The notes below the pieces were generated by a model. That model was not told the DNA's origin. It saw only the letters and a program-made list of their open reading frames with translations, and did no database searches. Below, piece by piece: positions 37,138 through 45,071 of a DNA stretch of 64,000 bases; position 1 is the stretch's first letter, and each line of letters opens with the position of its first letter. The position numbers and the translations under genes are program-made. This stretch comes from Candidatus Obscuribacter phosphatis. GTDB taxonomy: Bacteria; Cyanobacteriota; Vampirovibrionia; Obscuribacterales; Obscuribacteraceae. The stretch is taken from positions 931,105-995,104 of the forward strand of contig MOYA01000001.1 in the NCBI GenBank assembly GCA_001899315.1, written 5' to 3'.

Positions 37138-38871
37138 ATGTCCGTGGAACTAAAGGGTCTGCCCTCAGACGTTGAACTGGCTAGACAAACCGTGCTTAGA
37201 CCCATAACCGCGGTGGCCTCTGATCTAGGCTTGAGCCCCGATGATCTTGAGCTTTATGGCAAATTTAAGGCCAAAGTAACTTATGAGAAAGTGACAGCTG
37301 CGGCTGCAGCTAAAAACTTAGGCAAGCTTATTTTGGTCACCGCCATCACTCCGACCAAGAGTGGTGAAGGCAAGACCACTGTTTCGGTAGGCTTGGCCCA
37401 GGCTTTGCGGGCGCAGGGCTGTAAGGCGGCAGCGGCTTTACGCGAACCATCCATGGGACCAGTCTTTGGCCAGAAAGGCGGAGGTACAGGTGGTGGTTAT
37501 TGCCAGCTACTGCCCATGGACGAGATTAATTTGAATTTCACCGGTGATCTGCATGCCATCACCAGTGCCAATAACTTGCTGGCCGCAATCATCGACAATC
37601 ATATCTTCTTTGGCAATAAACTAGATATCGACCCCGCTTCGATTACTTTCAGGCGCTGTCTTGATGTCAATGACCGCAGTCTGCGCAGCCTTGTGCAGGG
37701 TGTCGGCGGCAAGAGCGCCGGTGTTTTGCGTGAGTCTGGTTTTGATATAACGGCTGCCTCCGAAGTTATGGCATTGCTTTGTTTGTCTGATAGTTTCGTC
37801 GACCTAAAGAAAAGACTGGGCAATATAGTCGTGGCTCAGACCCGCAGTGGTGAGCCTGTCTTTGCCAGTCAGCTCGATGCGGTTGAGCCGCTCTCGGTGA
37901 TTTTGAAAGATGCCATCAAACCTAATCTCGTGCAGACATCAGATGGCACGCCGGCTTTCGTGCATGGCGGACCTTTTGCCAATATCGCCCATGGGACATC
38001 TACCGTCATATCATCTCGCCTGGCTCTTTCTCTCTGTGATTATGTCGTCACCGAGTCAGGCTTTGGGGCCGACCTGGGTTTTGAAAAGTTCTGCGATATA
38101 GTAGCCGCCGCAAGACCGGAGCTTGTACCCGCATGTGTGGTACTGGTGGTCACTGTCAAGGCTCTGAAATTACATGGAGAAGTAAACGAGAAGGCTCTTG
38201 CACGGGGAGCCGAGCCCCTGCCTTTGAAAGAGTCTCTGGCCGCCATTGAGAAGGGCTTTGCTAATGCTTTTAAGCATGCCCAGGTGATTCAATCATTTGG
38301 TTTGCCCGTGGTTTTGGCAGTCAATAAATTTGACTTTGATCAAGATGAAGAAGTCGAGAAAGTGCTTGAACTGGCTGAGCAGCATGGCTTGAAGGCGCGG
38401 GTCTCTGAAATGTATAGGCGCGGCGCCGAAGGCGGGCAGGACCTGGCCAAGACTGTTATTGCTATGACTGAGGCTGACGGCGATCTATCGCCAGGCGGCT
38501 TCAAGCCTGTCTATGCCGAAAGCGATACAATTGTTGAAAAGTTAGAGAAAATAGCTCGCACTGTATATGGTGCTTATCGGGTAATTCTGACCGATAGTTC
38601 TCTCAAGAAATTAAAATGGCTTGAGAAGAACGGCTTTGATAAATTGCCTGTCTGTGTCGCTAAAACCCAGTATTCATTTTCAGATGATCCAGGCAAATTG
38701 GGGGCGCCGACGGGCTTCAATATTACAGTCAGGGAGTTGCGTTTGTCGAACGGGGCCGGCTTTGTTGTCGCCCTTACGGGAGAGATTATGACCATGCCGG
38801 GTTTGCCCAAAGTGCCGGCAGGAGCTGTTATGAAAACCAATGACCAAGGTCAAATAGAGAAGTTTTATTGA
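37138..38871 (+). CDS. fhs: formate-tetrahydrofolate ligase
   Basis: ATP-dependent synthesis of 10-formyl-tetrahydrofolate from formate. 577 residues, close to the usual 555-560. Signatures are TAITPTKSGEGKTTVSVGLAQ (P-loop-like, about 63-83), LREPSMGPVFGQKGGGTGGG (about 103-122), and the late TGEIMTMPGLPKVPA. AAGGGA upstream of the ATG is a good ribosome site. The stop overlaps the ATG of the next gene (TGATG). Confidence 0.97.
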   Translation: MSVELKGLPSDVELARQTVLRPITAVASDLGLSPDDLELYGKFKAKVTYEKVTAAAAAKNLGKLILVTAITPTKSGEGKTTVSVGLAQALRAQGCKAAAALREPSMGPVFGQKGGGTGGGYCQLLPMDEINLNFTGDLHAITSANNLLAAIIDNHIFFGNKLDIDPASITFRRCLDVNDRSLRSLVQGVGGKSAGVLRESGFDITAASEVMALLCLSDSFVDLKKRLGNIVVAQTRSGEPVFASQLDAVEPLSVILKDAIKPNLVQTSDGTPAFVHGGPFANIAHGTSTVISSRLALSLCDYVVTESGFGADLGFEKFCDIVAAARPELVPACVVLVVTVKALKLHGEVNEKALARGAEPLPLKESLAAIEKGFANAFKHAQVIQSFGLPVVLAVNKFDFDQDEEVEKVLELAEQHGLKARVSEMYRRGAEGGQDLAKTVIAMTEADGDLSPGGFKPVYAESDTIVEKLEKIARTVYGAYRVILTDSSLKKLKWLEKNGFDKLPVCVAKTQYSFSDDPGKLGAPTGFNITVRELRLSNGAGFVVALTGEIMTMPGLPKVPAGAVMKTNDQGQIEKFY

Positions 38872-39851
38872 TGTTTCAACTTTGCAAGTGTTTAAATTCT
38901 GCACAACCGGCGGGGAAGTTTACTCTAGTTAGCCTCTGGCTTCCAGTGTATTTATTTGTATTTTGGACGAGCCCAGCGCTCGCTATCGACAGACCTTCCG
39001 ACTACACCTTGCCCTTGCCCATCGATTTTCTCCGGGCTCCCAAGGTTAGTTCCTACGCTGATCTTTCCAAAAGTGCTTTAGACCTGGCAGTCTCTTTGGG
39101 AATTGACGATGAACTGAGACGTCTAGAAGCCCTCTCGAAAGAACCGCCAGCCAGTCGTGATCGGCTGGAGATGCTTGTGCTTAAGCAAGCCCTGAGCGAG
39201 CAGATTATGTCTCAAGGCTTTGAGGTTCGTTCGGTCATTTCTAAAATTGATACTGAGATTGCCGATTCAGACGACTTGCAAGCTTTGCTTGAGGAGCGCC
39301 GAGATCGCGCTGTGCGCCTTAACTCTATAGCCAACTTTGTCAGCGGCGGTGTAACAGGTATATTGGGAAGTTCCTTCAATTTGGGCGGTATCGACAAAAG
39401 GGTTGATGATAGTATAGATCTTAGCGATGGTGTCGTGCAAAGTGGACTAGCCTTGCTTGCACTCAAGCAGCAGCGCGGCGAAAAGCGCATTGCCAGTGGT
39501 TTACCTAATATGCTTTCAAGAGTCCTGGGTTCTAAACCGGCTGTCGAATATCCTGAAACAGTATGGAATTTTCTCAATGCCGTGCCTAATGCAGGCAGTG
39601 AGACTCGCACTCGCCGGCAAATCATGATGGAGCATTGGCGTCGCTTGGGTCTGATTGATAGAAATAGAAGGGATAAGACGGCTGAGGATGAGAGGTTAAA
39701 GACTATCGTCGGTACTAAGCCACAGAGCAAGGTTTCGATAGATTTGCTCGATGCACGTTCAGCCATGCTGCATGACCTTAGGGCGATGGTCTCTGAGATG
39801 GACAATTATCTTCTTGAGTTGACTCTCTTTCTCAAGACCATAAAAATTTAG
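38871..39851 (+). CDS. secreted helical protein, unknown
   Basis: About 326 residues from the ATG that overlaps the fhs stop. A signal peptide (about 1-39, hydrophobic stretch LVSLWLPVYLFVFW, cleavage near SPALAI) is followed by a mostly helical, charged protein with coiled-coil-like stretches (about 75-145), a short Gly-rich segment with a hydrophobic face (about 150-170), and a C-terminal helix. I recognise no family. Translational coupling to fhs may be incidental. Confidence 0.7.
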   Translation: MFQLCKCLNSAQPAGKFTLVSLWLPVYLFVFWTSPALAIDRPSDYTLPLPIDFLRAPKVSSYADLSKSALDLAVSLGIDDELRRLEALSKEPPASRDRLEMLVLKQALSEQIMSQGFEVRSVISKIDTEIADSDDLQALLEERRDRAVRLNSIANFVSGGVTGILGSSFNLGGIDKRVDDSIDLSDGVVQSGLALLALKQQRGEKRIASGLPNMLSRVLGSKPAVEYPETVWNFLNAVPNAGSETRTRRQIMMEHWRRLGLIDRNRRDKTAEDERLKTIVGTKPQSKVSIDLLDARSAMLHDLRAMVSEMDNYLLELTLFLKTIKI

Positions 39852-39859
39852 GGGGGTCA

Positions 39860-40099
39860 TTGGCACAAGTCGAGCATAATTTTTACTGTATCACCACAGA
39901 TGATGCCAATTCTCTGGCGAAAGAATTAGAGCTGCTCGGACACAAAGTGGTCGCACTTGAGAAAGACGGTCCAGGCTTTAGTCTGGTCACAGAAGAGTCG
40001 GTCGAATTAGCCCAAGCCACTATTAATGCTGCCAATCTGCAAGCCCTGGCCGAAGAGTTTGATGCTGTCTATGATGGCTTCAATACAGCCATAGAGTAA
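39860..40099 (+). CDS. short RraB-like (ribonuclease E inhibitor fold) protein
   Basis: 79 residues from a TTG start, 8 bp after the upstream stop, with AGGGGGG close before it. The pattern YCITTDDANSLAKELELLGHKV, then GPGFSLVTEESVEL and the ending ALAEEFDAVYDGFNTA matches the RraB/DUF1260 domain, whose hallmark is a terminal YDGW-like motif; here it is YDGF. RraB in E. coli (about 140 residues) binds RNase E. This copy is about the size of one domain, without the acidic N-terminal part. The fold call is moderate; a role in RNA turnover is inference. Confidence 0.55.
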   Translation: MAQVEHNFYCITTDDANSLAKELELLGHKVVALEKDGPGFSLVTEESVELAQATINAANLQALAEEFDAVYDGFNTAIE

Positions 40100-40147
40100 G
40101 CTTAAGCAAAAGTAATTCATCAGTCCCTAAATCGCCTGACAATCTTA

Positions 40148-40217
40148 GCTCTAATGCAGAGCACTCAAGGTAGAATTGCCGGTTGGCGTCTCTATTTTTT
40201 CTTACGCACCGGTAATT
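40148..40217 (+). promoter_or_regulatory. two-hairpin leader before the ATP/ADP-translocase-like gene
   Basis: A small hairpin (GCTCT, 5-nt loop, AGAGC; 40148-40162) is followed by a long one at 40174-40217. In the latter AATTGCCGGT pairs with ACCGGTAATT (one G-U), then a 2-nt bulge, then GCGT pairs with ACGC around a 14-nt pyrimidine-rich loop holding a run of six T. The stem ends 7 nt before the ATG at 40225 and covers the ribosome-binding region, so it could limit translation until opened. No T-run follows the stem, so it is not an intrinsic terminator. Confidence 0.6.
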
Positions 40218-40224
40218 GAATTTA

Positions 40225-41580
40225 ATGGCAAAGAATCTGGGAGCAAAAGAACTCCTGCAGGGTCTCTTTAGTGTGCCGAAAGAAGAGCGTCTGCGCGCCT
40301 CACTTTTGTTCGGTTGGCTTTTTCTATTTATCACCACCTATTATGTGCTTAGACCGGTGCGGCGCGGTATAGTTCTTGATGGCCTAGGCAATGACAATAT
40401 GTGCTTTGTTTATATGGGCACAGCTTTGGTCACCGGTCTGACTGTCTATATTTACTCTCGCTTTGCCCATTTGCCTAGACGGGTCTTGATCGGCACTATA
40501 TATAGTGTCTTCTTTCTCAACTTGCTTGGTTTTTATTTTGCCTTACCCGGCGGCGGCAGTCTCATGGCCGGAGTTTTCTGGGTTTGGCTTGATGTTTTTT
40601 CAATTATGGGCGTCACTTTGTTCTGGATGTACGCCAATGATGTTTACGACAGCGCCACCGCCCGCACACTCTTTGGCATTATCTCGGCCGGGGGTGGTTT
40701 GGGGGCTGTTACCGGTAGTTCAATAACAGTCTCATTGGTGAAAGCCTTGGGCACATACAATATGCTCTTGGTGGCGGCCGCTCTTATTCTTTCTGCCTTG
40801 GCACTTTTCTTGACTCTAGAGAAAACCTCTCGGGCAACTCATATGAGAAGACCGACCATGGAGGTGAAGAAAGCAGATCTATCAAGATGGGACGAAGTCT
40901 TTAAAGCCATACTTGCCAGTCGTTTTCTGCTTTTTCTTTCTTTGCTTGTCTGTTTTGAGCGGATTACACCCGACTTCATTCAGTATCTCTATAACGATGT
41001 GCTGCATAATATGGCCAGCGGCGTTGATGCCATTACTCAACTTGATGCAGGGCTTGAGCGCACAAGGGGCTTAGTTGAATTTGTCGTCGAGCTCTTCTTG
41101 GTCTCTCTTATTCTCAAGAAAGCCGGCACCAGATTTTGTCTTTCTTCTTCGGCTGCGACGATACTGTCGGCGGTGGTCTTATTCGCCTTGGTCGGCAATC
41201 CCCTCTTTATAGTCTGCGCTTTTCATTTAGATGAGGGTATGCGTCATGCTTGGTTTAAGTCGGCGAAGGAGCTGACCTATACTGTCACTAGCCGCGATGT
41301 TCTCTATAACATCAAGCCTGTAATTGAGATGTTCTTTTATCGATTTGCCCGAGGTTTTGCCGGCTTAGCCATATACTTCACCCAAGTTCTGCATTTTGGC
41401 GTGAAAGGGGTTATGGCACTGACTGCTCTTTCTTCTTTCGTATGGCTTTTTGCCGCCTTTGGTTTGACTAGAGAGTTCGAGCGTCTAGAATTCGAGCGTC
41501 TAGAAAAGGATAAGAACTCGGACTCAGTATCGGAGTCGTCAAAAGAGAAAAGTAAATCTACTGTTGAAACGGCAGTCTAA
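40225..41580 (+). CDS. ATP/ADP-translocase-like membrane carrier
   Basis: About 451 residues with 11-12 hydrophobic helices. TTYYVLRPVRRGIVLD in the first helix and the DVYDSATARTLFGIISAGGGLGAVTG block (about 145-170) resemble the nucleotide-exchanger (TLC, Npt-type) family of plastids and intracellular bacteria, and the related group in free-living bacteria. Substrate is unknown; distant members need not carry nucleotides. The C-terminal tail is cytoplasmic, charged, and contains an exact 15-nt duplication. The ATG has no clear ribosome site and sits behind a strong hairpin. Its 3' end overlaps the convergent hemerythrin gene by 23 bp. Confidence 0.7.
   Translation: MAKNLGAKELLQGLFSVPKEERLRASLLFGWLFLFITTYYVLRPVRRGIVLDGLGNDNMCFVYMGTALVTGLTVYIYSRFAHLPRRVLIGTIYSVFFLNLLGFYFALPGGGSLMAGVFWVWLDVFSIMGVTLFWMYANDVYDSATARTLFGIISAGGGLGAVTGSSITVSLVKALGTYNMLLVAAALILSALALFLTLEKTSRATHMRRPTMEVKKADLSRWDEVFKAILASRFLLFLSLLVCFERITPDFIQYLYNDVLHNMASGVDAITQLDAGLERTRGLVEFVVELFLVSLILKKAGTRFCLSSSAATILSAVVLFALVGNPLFIVCAFHLDEGMRHAWFKSAKELTYTVTSRDVLYNIKPVIEMFFYRFARGFAGLAIYFTQVLHFGVKGVMALTALSSFVWLFAAFGLTREFERLEFERLEKDKNSDSVSESSKEKSKSTVETAV
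41476..41505. repeat. exact 15-nt tandem duplication in C-terminal tail
   Basis: TTCGAGCGTCTAGAA occurs twice without a mismatch, encoding Phe-Glu-Arg-Leu-Glu twice in the cytoplasmic tail of the carrier. Absence of any difference indicates very recent duplication. Confidence 0.93.
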
Positions 41581-42259
41581 GCCGCGCCAGCGGAATCACT
41601 TCTAGACCGAGCATTTGCAAGAGCTCTGGGTAGAGGTCCACTTCTTTTTCCAGGTGACCGATCATATTTTCTTTCAGGTCGGCTATGTGTAAGTAGAGTT
41701 CTTCCAGCTCTTGTTTCTTGTGTTTTTCTTTCAAGAGCGCCGACCCTTTGCAAAGCTGAGCAAGCATCCGCCAAATAGTCTCGTTTTCAATGCGATGGGC
41801 TTCGACTATGTCTTCGATGAAGTTTTTAGCAGTGTCGTCCTTACGACCGTTCGCCACCTCTAATAGCATAGGGAAGATGCTGTCGTCTTCTTCTCTAGCA
41901 TGGGAACCTAACCTATGACAAAGCATTTCCACTGTGTCGGCTAGTTCTTCGAAAGACTTGTCCTTGATTTGGGGACGCAGACTTTTGACTAGGTCCTTTA
42001 GCACAGGAATATTGGCTTCAAGGTAGCTATGGTGCAGTTCTTGCACTAGCTTGATCTTTCTTTCAGTCTCGCTCACTTTGCTCAAAAGAGACGAATCGCC
42101 GGTTATTTCCCGACTGGCTTCGCTTTGCTTGTCTGCTTGATCTGGATCTATTGCCGACCTGTTTGACGAACTGTTTGACGAATAAATTTGAATTGAACTG
42201 ACCGAATTAGGGGTGATGTTATGGATTCCGCGGCATACCTGACATGGTGTTTTGTCCAT
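41558..42259 (-). CDS. hemerythrin HHE domain protein
   Basis: About 233 residues starting at MDKTPCQVCRG, with AGGAA 5 nt upstream; the frame is open further up but without a ribosome site. After a Ser/Asn-rich segment (about 15-55) comes a four-helix hemerythrin-like domain (about 65-215) with putative di-iron ligands in ELHHSYLEA, SHAREEDDSIFP, EAHRIENE and MIGHLEKEVDLYPELL. Such proteins bind oxygen or handle iron, oxygen or nitric-oxide stress. The CxxC at residues 6-9 may be redox- or metal-active. Convergent overlap of 23 bp with the carrier gene. Confidence 0.85.
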   Translation of the reverse strand: MDKTPCQVCRGIHNITPNSVSSIQIYSSNSSSNRSAIDPDQADKQSEASREITGDSSLLSKVSETERKIKLVQELHHSYLEANIPVLKDLVKSLRPQIKDKSFEELADTVEMLCHRLGSHAREEDDSIFPMLLEVANGRKDDTAKNFIEDIVEAHRIENETIWRMLAQLCKGSALLKEKHKKQELEELYLHIADLKENMIGHLEKEVDLYPELLQMLGLEVIPLARLRLPFQQ

Positions 42260-42384
42260 GACATTTCCTCGCTGCGATTTCTCTAATTGTACAGTCTTTA
42301 ATTTGCATATGAAAACACTAAGGTATGTGGGCGGCTCAAACCTATACAATTGGGTTGTTAAGTGGTGGAGATGGTCTCTTTTCA

Positions 42385-43242
42385 ATGGCTAAGTCGCGCG
42401 AAGTTAAGTATGTGCCCAGGCAGCCCCAAGCTAAGGCTGAAATGCCCAAGCTGCCCGAAATGATTGATTCTCAGAACAAGACCTGCGACCAGGTCTTCTG
42501 GGGTGTCCTAATCGGGGGTGAAGCCCTTGCTTTGGTCATGATTTATTTCGGGGGCAAGAATCTAGCTGAGGCTCTCTCTGCTGAGCCTAACTGGGGGGTC
42601 ATAACCATGGCCGCTCTCCTCATCATTTTTGGTCTGATTACAGCCATCGGTACATTCAGAGCCAGTTTGGTCATGGCTGTTATGACTGCCGCCCGGACAA
42701 TGTCTTTTGAGGCTTGCCGTCAGTATTGTATGAAGGCAGTGAAAGCAAGAGCCTTCATTCCCGGTGGAGTAGCCTGGGCGATTCAGACCTTGCTTGAGTT
42801 TATGGTGCAAAAGGGCGAATTCGACCAAGTCATTGAAGTGGGTGAGCGCGAATATAATGCCGCTCTAGCCAAAAATCCTAAAGAATACGGCTTTGGCAGT
42901 GTCTGTGCTTGTGTTGGCACGGCTTATTCGATGAAACAAGACTTTCATAAGGCTGTGGACTGGTTAGAGAAGGCTGGCGGTCAGTACAAAGACATGTTTG
43001 CCAGTCTGGAAAAGGGCAATAAAACGGCAAAAATACCTGGCGGCGCCGACAATGTTTATTTGCGCTATGCTGAAACGATGCTTGCTCTCAGCGGTTCCTA
43101 TTTGCGTTTGAATGATAAGCGCAATGCCAAAGAGAAAGTGTCCATGGTCTATGAGCTGACCAAGAAAGTGAAAGATGGACCAGAGAAAGAGACTATCTTG
43201 AAGCGTGCCCAAGAGATAGGCAAATATCTCAAACACTGGTAG
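42385..43242 (+). CDS. membrane protein with two helices and TPR-like domain, unknown
   Basis: About 285 residues from ATG at 42385; an upstream in-frame ATG at 42325 is possible and would add 20 residues. A basic, Pro-rich N-terminal tail (about 1-35) leads to two transmembrane helices (about 38-58 and 66-90), then a helical C-terminal half with TPR-like pairs (about 135-270, including CVGTAYSMKQDFHKAVDWLEKA). It is likely anchored with the TPR part in the cytoplasm. 10 bp upstream of the following secreted-protein gene. Confidence 0.7.
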   Translation: MAKSREVKYVPRQPQAKAEMPKLPEMIDSQNKTCDQVFWGVLIGGEALALVMIYFGGKNLAEALSAEPNWGVITMAALLIIFGLITAIGTFRASLVMAVMTAARTMSFEACRQYCMKAVKARAFIPGGVAWAIQTLLEFMVQKGEFDQVIEVGEREYNAALAKNPKEYGFGSVCACVGTAYSMKQDFHKAVDWLEKAGGQYKDMFASLEKGNKTAKIPGGADNVYLRYAETMLALSGSYLRLNDKRNAKEKVSMVYELTKKVKDGPEKETILKRAQEIGKYLKHW

Positions 43243-43252
43243 GAATTGGTGA

Positions 43253-44113
43253 ATGAGTCTTTCCCTAGCCATCAAGTCAAGTTTTTGTCTTTTGGTTCTC
43301 TTTCTTTCTTTGCTCTGGTCTATGCCTGGGCGGGCTGAAACTATTCAAGGCGGCATCAGTCATGCCGAGTATATGCCGCCTCTTTCTTCTCAACAGAACT
43401 TTGGTCAACAGAGTTCGGGTCAACAGAGTTCGGGTCAACAGAGTCCTTATCAACAAAGTCCTTATCCGGGGCAACTTCTCAGTTCTTCGGCGACACGTTA
43501 CGGTCAGCAGTACTACCAGCCCAAACTGCAAAAGTATGTGGAATGGTTCCAGATACCTAATTGGATGGCCGGCACTTGGTCTAAGCAGGGTGACATGACC
43601 CTCTCTGCTACAGACTTGAATACCGGCTATAGATCTAATCAGCAAAGCTGGGTTGATAATCGTATGGTGGTCACTTTTGGTCACCAGGTAGATAAGCAAG
43701 GTGGCATCTGGCAGGCCAATGTCTTGCCCGCTGAGACTGATTCGATGTCGGGCTCGAAGATGGTTCGCTTCATGGCTGTTTCAAGGCGTCTGGAAGCCGC
43801 AGACCAGTCTGGATTAGTCACCCGCACTCATTATGTGATCACCGAAACTTCGGCAGGCACAGGGCAGATAGCCGATCAGTTTCAGCAAGAGTCGCTCAAC
43901 CACTATGGCATTTTGCAAGATGGTGAACTAGTCAATCGCAGCTCCAATCGGGTTTTTAGCTATGCCGGACGACCTATGCGTGACGGCAATTTAGAAAGTC
44001 GCTTTAATAGAGTGTCAGCCTTTAGCCCACGCACAGAACTCGATGGTTTTGACCTGGTTGCCAGTTTCAAGCAATATCTCAACTCAATTGGCCGAGGCGA
44101 TTTGGCTCCTTAG
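43253..44113 (+). CDS. secreted protein with Gln/Ser repeats, unknown
   Basis: 286 residues with AGGA 8 nt before the ATG. A signal peptide (about 1-28, ending PGRAETI) precedes a Gln/Ser/Pro-rich segment (about 47-75) made of five 15-nt-encoded pentapeptides, then a globular domain (about 90-285) with WFQIPNWMAGTWSKQGDMTL at its start. The latter resembles a lipocalin-like opening (a GxW near the N-terminus), but I cannot assign a family. Probably cotranscribed with the membrane TPR gene. Confidence 0.7.
   Translation: MSLSLAIKSSFCLLVLFLSLLWSMPGRAETIQGGISHAEYMPPLSSQQNFGQQSSGQQSSGQQSPYQQSPYPGQLLSSSATRYGQQYYQPKLQKYVEWFQIPNWMAGTWSKQGDMTLSATDLNTGYRSNQQSWVDNRMVVTFGHQVDKQGGIWQANVLPAETDSMSGSKMVRFMAVSRRLEAADQSGLVTRTHYVITETSAGTGQIADQFQQESLNHYGILQDGELVNRSSNRVFSYAGRPMRDGNLESRFNRVSAFSPRTELDGFDLVASFKQYLNSIGRGDLAP
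43391..43465. repeat. 15-nt tandem repeat, five units, in frame
   Basis: Five 15-nt units beginning CAACA(G/A)A; the second and third are identical (CAACAGAGTTCGGGT), the fourth and fifth nearly so. They encode Gln-Gln-Ser-Ser-Gly or Gln-Gln-Ser-Pro-Tyr. Confidence 0.92.
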
Positions 44114-44279
44114 GCTAGCTAAATTTTCTACCTCGATCGGCTGATAAGTTTTGGAGCCAAGAAAAAATTAGCTCCTCTTGGGTTCCTGTCGGTTCAGGCA
44201 AAATAGCAGGGGTTAATTCCGCTTGGCAAGGTGCTATTTTCGATAAATCTTCTTCTGGTATTTGCTAATATTTTTCTCA

Positions 44280-44416
44280 GAGGGGGGTCCTGACACCATC
44301 CATTACTCAGTCTTAAAAACCAAGACTTTCCAGGGCTGGCCCCTCACCAATTAACTAACAAGTGCTCAATATGCTCGACTATAGCAATGACAGTGAAATT
44401 GAGTTTTTATTCTTTT
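44280..44416 (+). ncRNA. candidate structured small RNA or leader with its own promoter and terminator
   Basis: In the 332-bp gap 44114-44445, the only gap over 300 bp, the stretch from 44280 folds strongly: GAGGGG (44280-44285) pairs with CCCCTC (44340-44345), GTCCTG (44287-44292) with CAGGGC (44331-44336), and AGTCTT (44309-44314) with AAGACT (44322-44327). An extended -10-like TGCTAATAT (44263-44271) would place transcription start within a few bases of 44280. A second weak stem CTCAAT/ATTGAG (44365-44370 with 44398-44403) is followed by TTTTTATTCTTTT, like a terminator. The transcript would be about 130 nt. It does not match SRP, tmRNA or RNase P RNA motifs I know. The part 44114-44279 shows only short competing hairpins. 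It could also be the leader of the gene at 44446. Confidence 0.5.
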
Positions 44417-44445
44417 CTGCTGGCGACTAAATTAAGATTGTCGAG

Positions 44446-45036
44446 ATGAATGAACTAGATGTCCGTCACCTTCTCTATCAAACTGAAATAAGGCGTGTTC
44501 TAGCCGGTAACCCTGGTCATAGGGTGGTCGATGAGCTTGAACTGGCTCGCGGTGAAGTGCGGGTCGACGTGGCGGTGATAGGCGATATTTTGCATGGCTA
44601 TGAAATCAAAAGCGCCCGCGATAATTTAGTGCGCTTGCCCAGGCAGCGAGACTTTTACGGCAAAGTCTTTGAAAAAATGACTCTGGTTGCCGATGAAAGA
44701 CATGTGGAAGAGGCTGTAAAGATTGTCCCGGCCAAATGGGGGCTGATTTCGGTAGGGCTGCGCGACGGCAAGCCTTATGCCGATGAAATTTGGCCCGCCA
44801 GGCTCAATAACGAAGCACTCGATGCTTTGGCCATTGCCCAGTTACTCTGGAGAGAAGAAGCAATCGAACTGATGGAGTATTTTGATCTTGACCGGGGCTT
44901 GCGCAATAAGCCTCGCAAGATTCTCTGGCAGACTCTGGCTAGTAAACTAACTATCAAAGAGCTGAAAACCTTCGTTTGCTATAAGCTTCGCACTCGCAAA
45001 GACTGGAAACTACCGAAAAGAGTCTTTGGTCACTGA
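44446..45036 (+). CDS. sce7726 family protein, PD-(D/E)xK nuclease-like
   Basis: 196 residues. The N-terminal half has RRVLAG, then RVDVAVI and GYEIKSARDNLVRLPRQRDFYGKVF: an Asp followed by Glu-x-Lys is the nuclease-like core of the sce7726 family, and the following LVADERHVEEAVKIVPAKWGLISV block is also typical. The C-terminal third (about 125-196) is helical and basic. Family members are found in accessory and phage-related loci and have no proven role. No ribosome site is evident before the ATG; the 166-nt stretch upstream holds the candidate structured RNA. Confidence 0.78.
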   Translation: MNELDVRHLLYQTEIRRVLAGNPGHRVVDELELARGEVRVDVAVIGDILHGYEIKSARDNLVRLPRQRDFYGKVFEKMTLVADERHVEEAVKIVPAKWGLISVGLRDGKPYADEIWPARLNNEALDALAIAQLLWREEAIELMEYFDLDRGLRNKPRKILWQTLASKLTIKELKTFVCYKLRTRKDWKLPKRVFGH

Positions 45037-45071
45037 AATCAGAGACTTGGCTTTCTAAGAGCAAATTCTGA

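Noticed and set aside
39212-39805. 197-residue minus-strand frame opposite the secreted helical protein
   Set aside because: Ser/Arg/Leu-rich with shadow-like composition; the plus-strand gene has a signal peptide and coupling to fhs.
44153-44181. Possible pseudoknot GGAGC/GCTCC with CAAGA/TCTTG
   Set aside because: The two stems would be joined by zero-length loops, which is sterically implausible; they are more likely competing hairpins.
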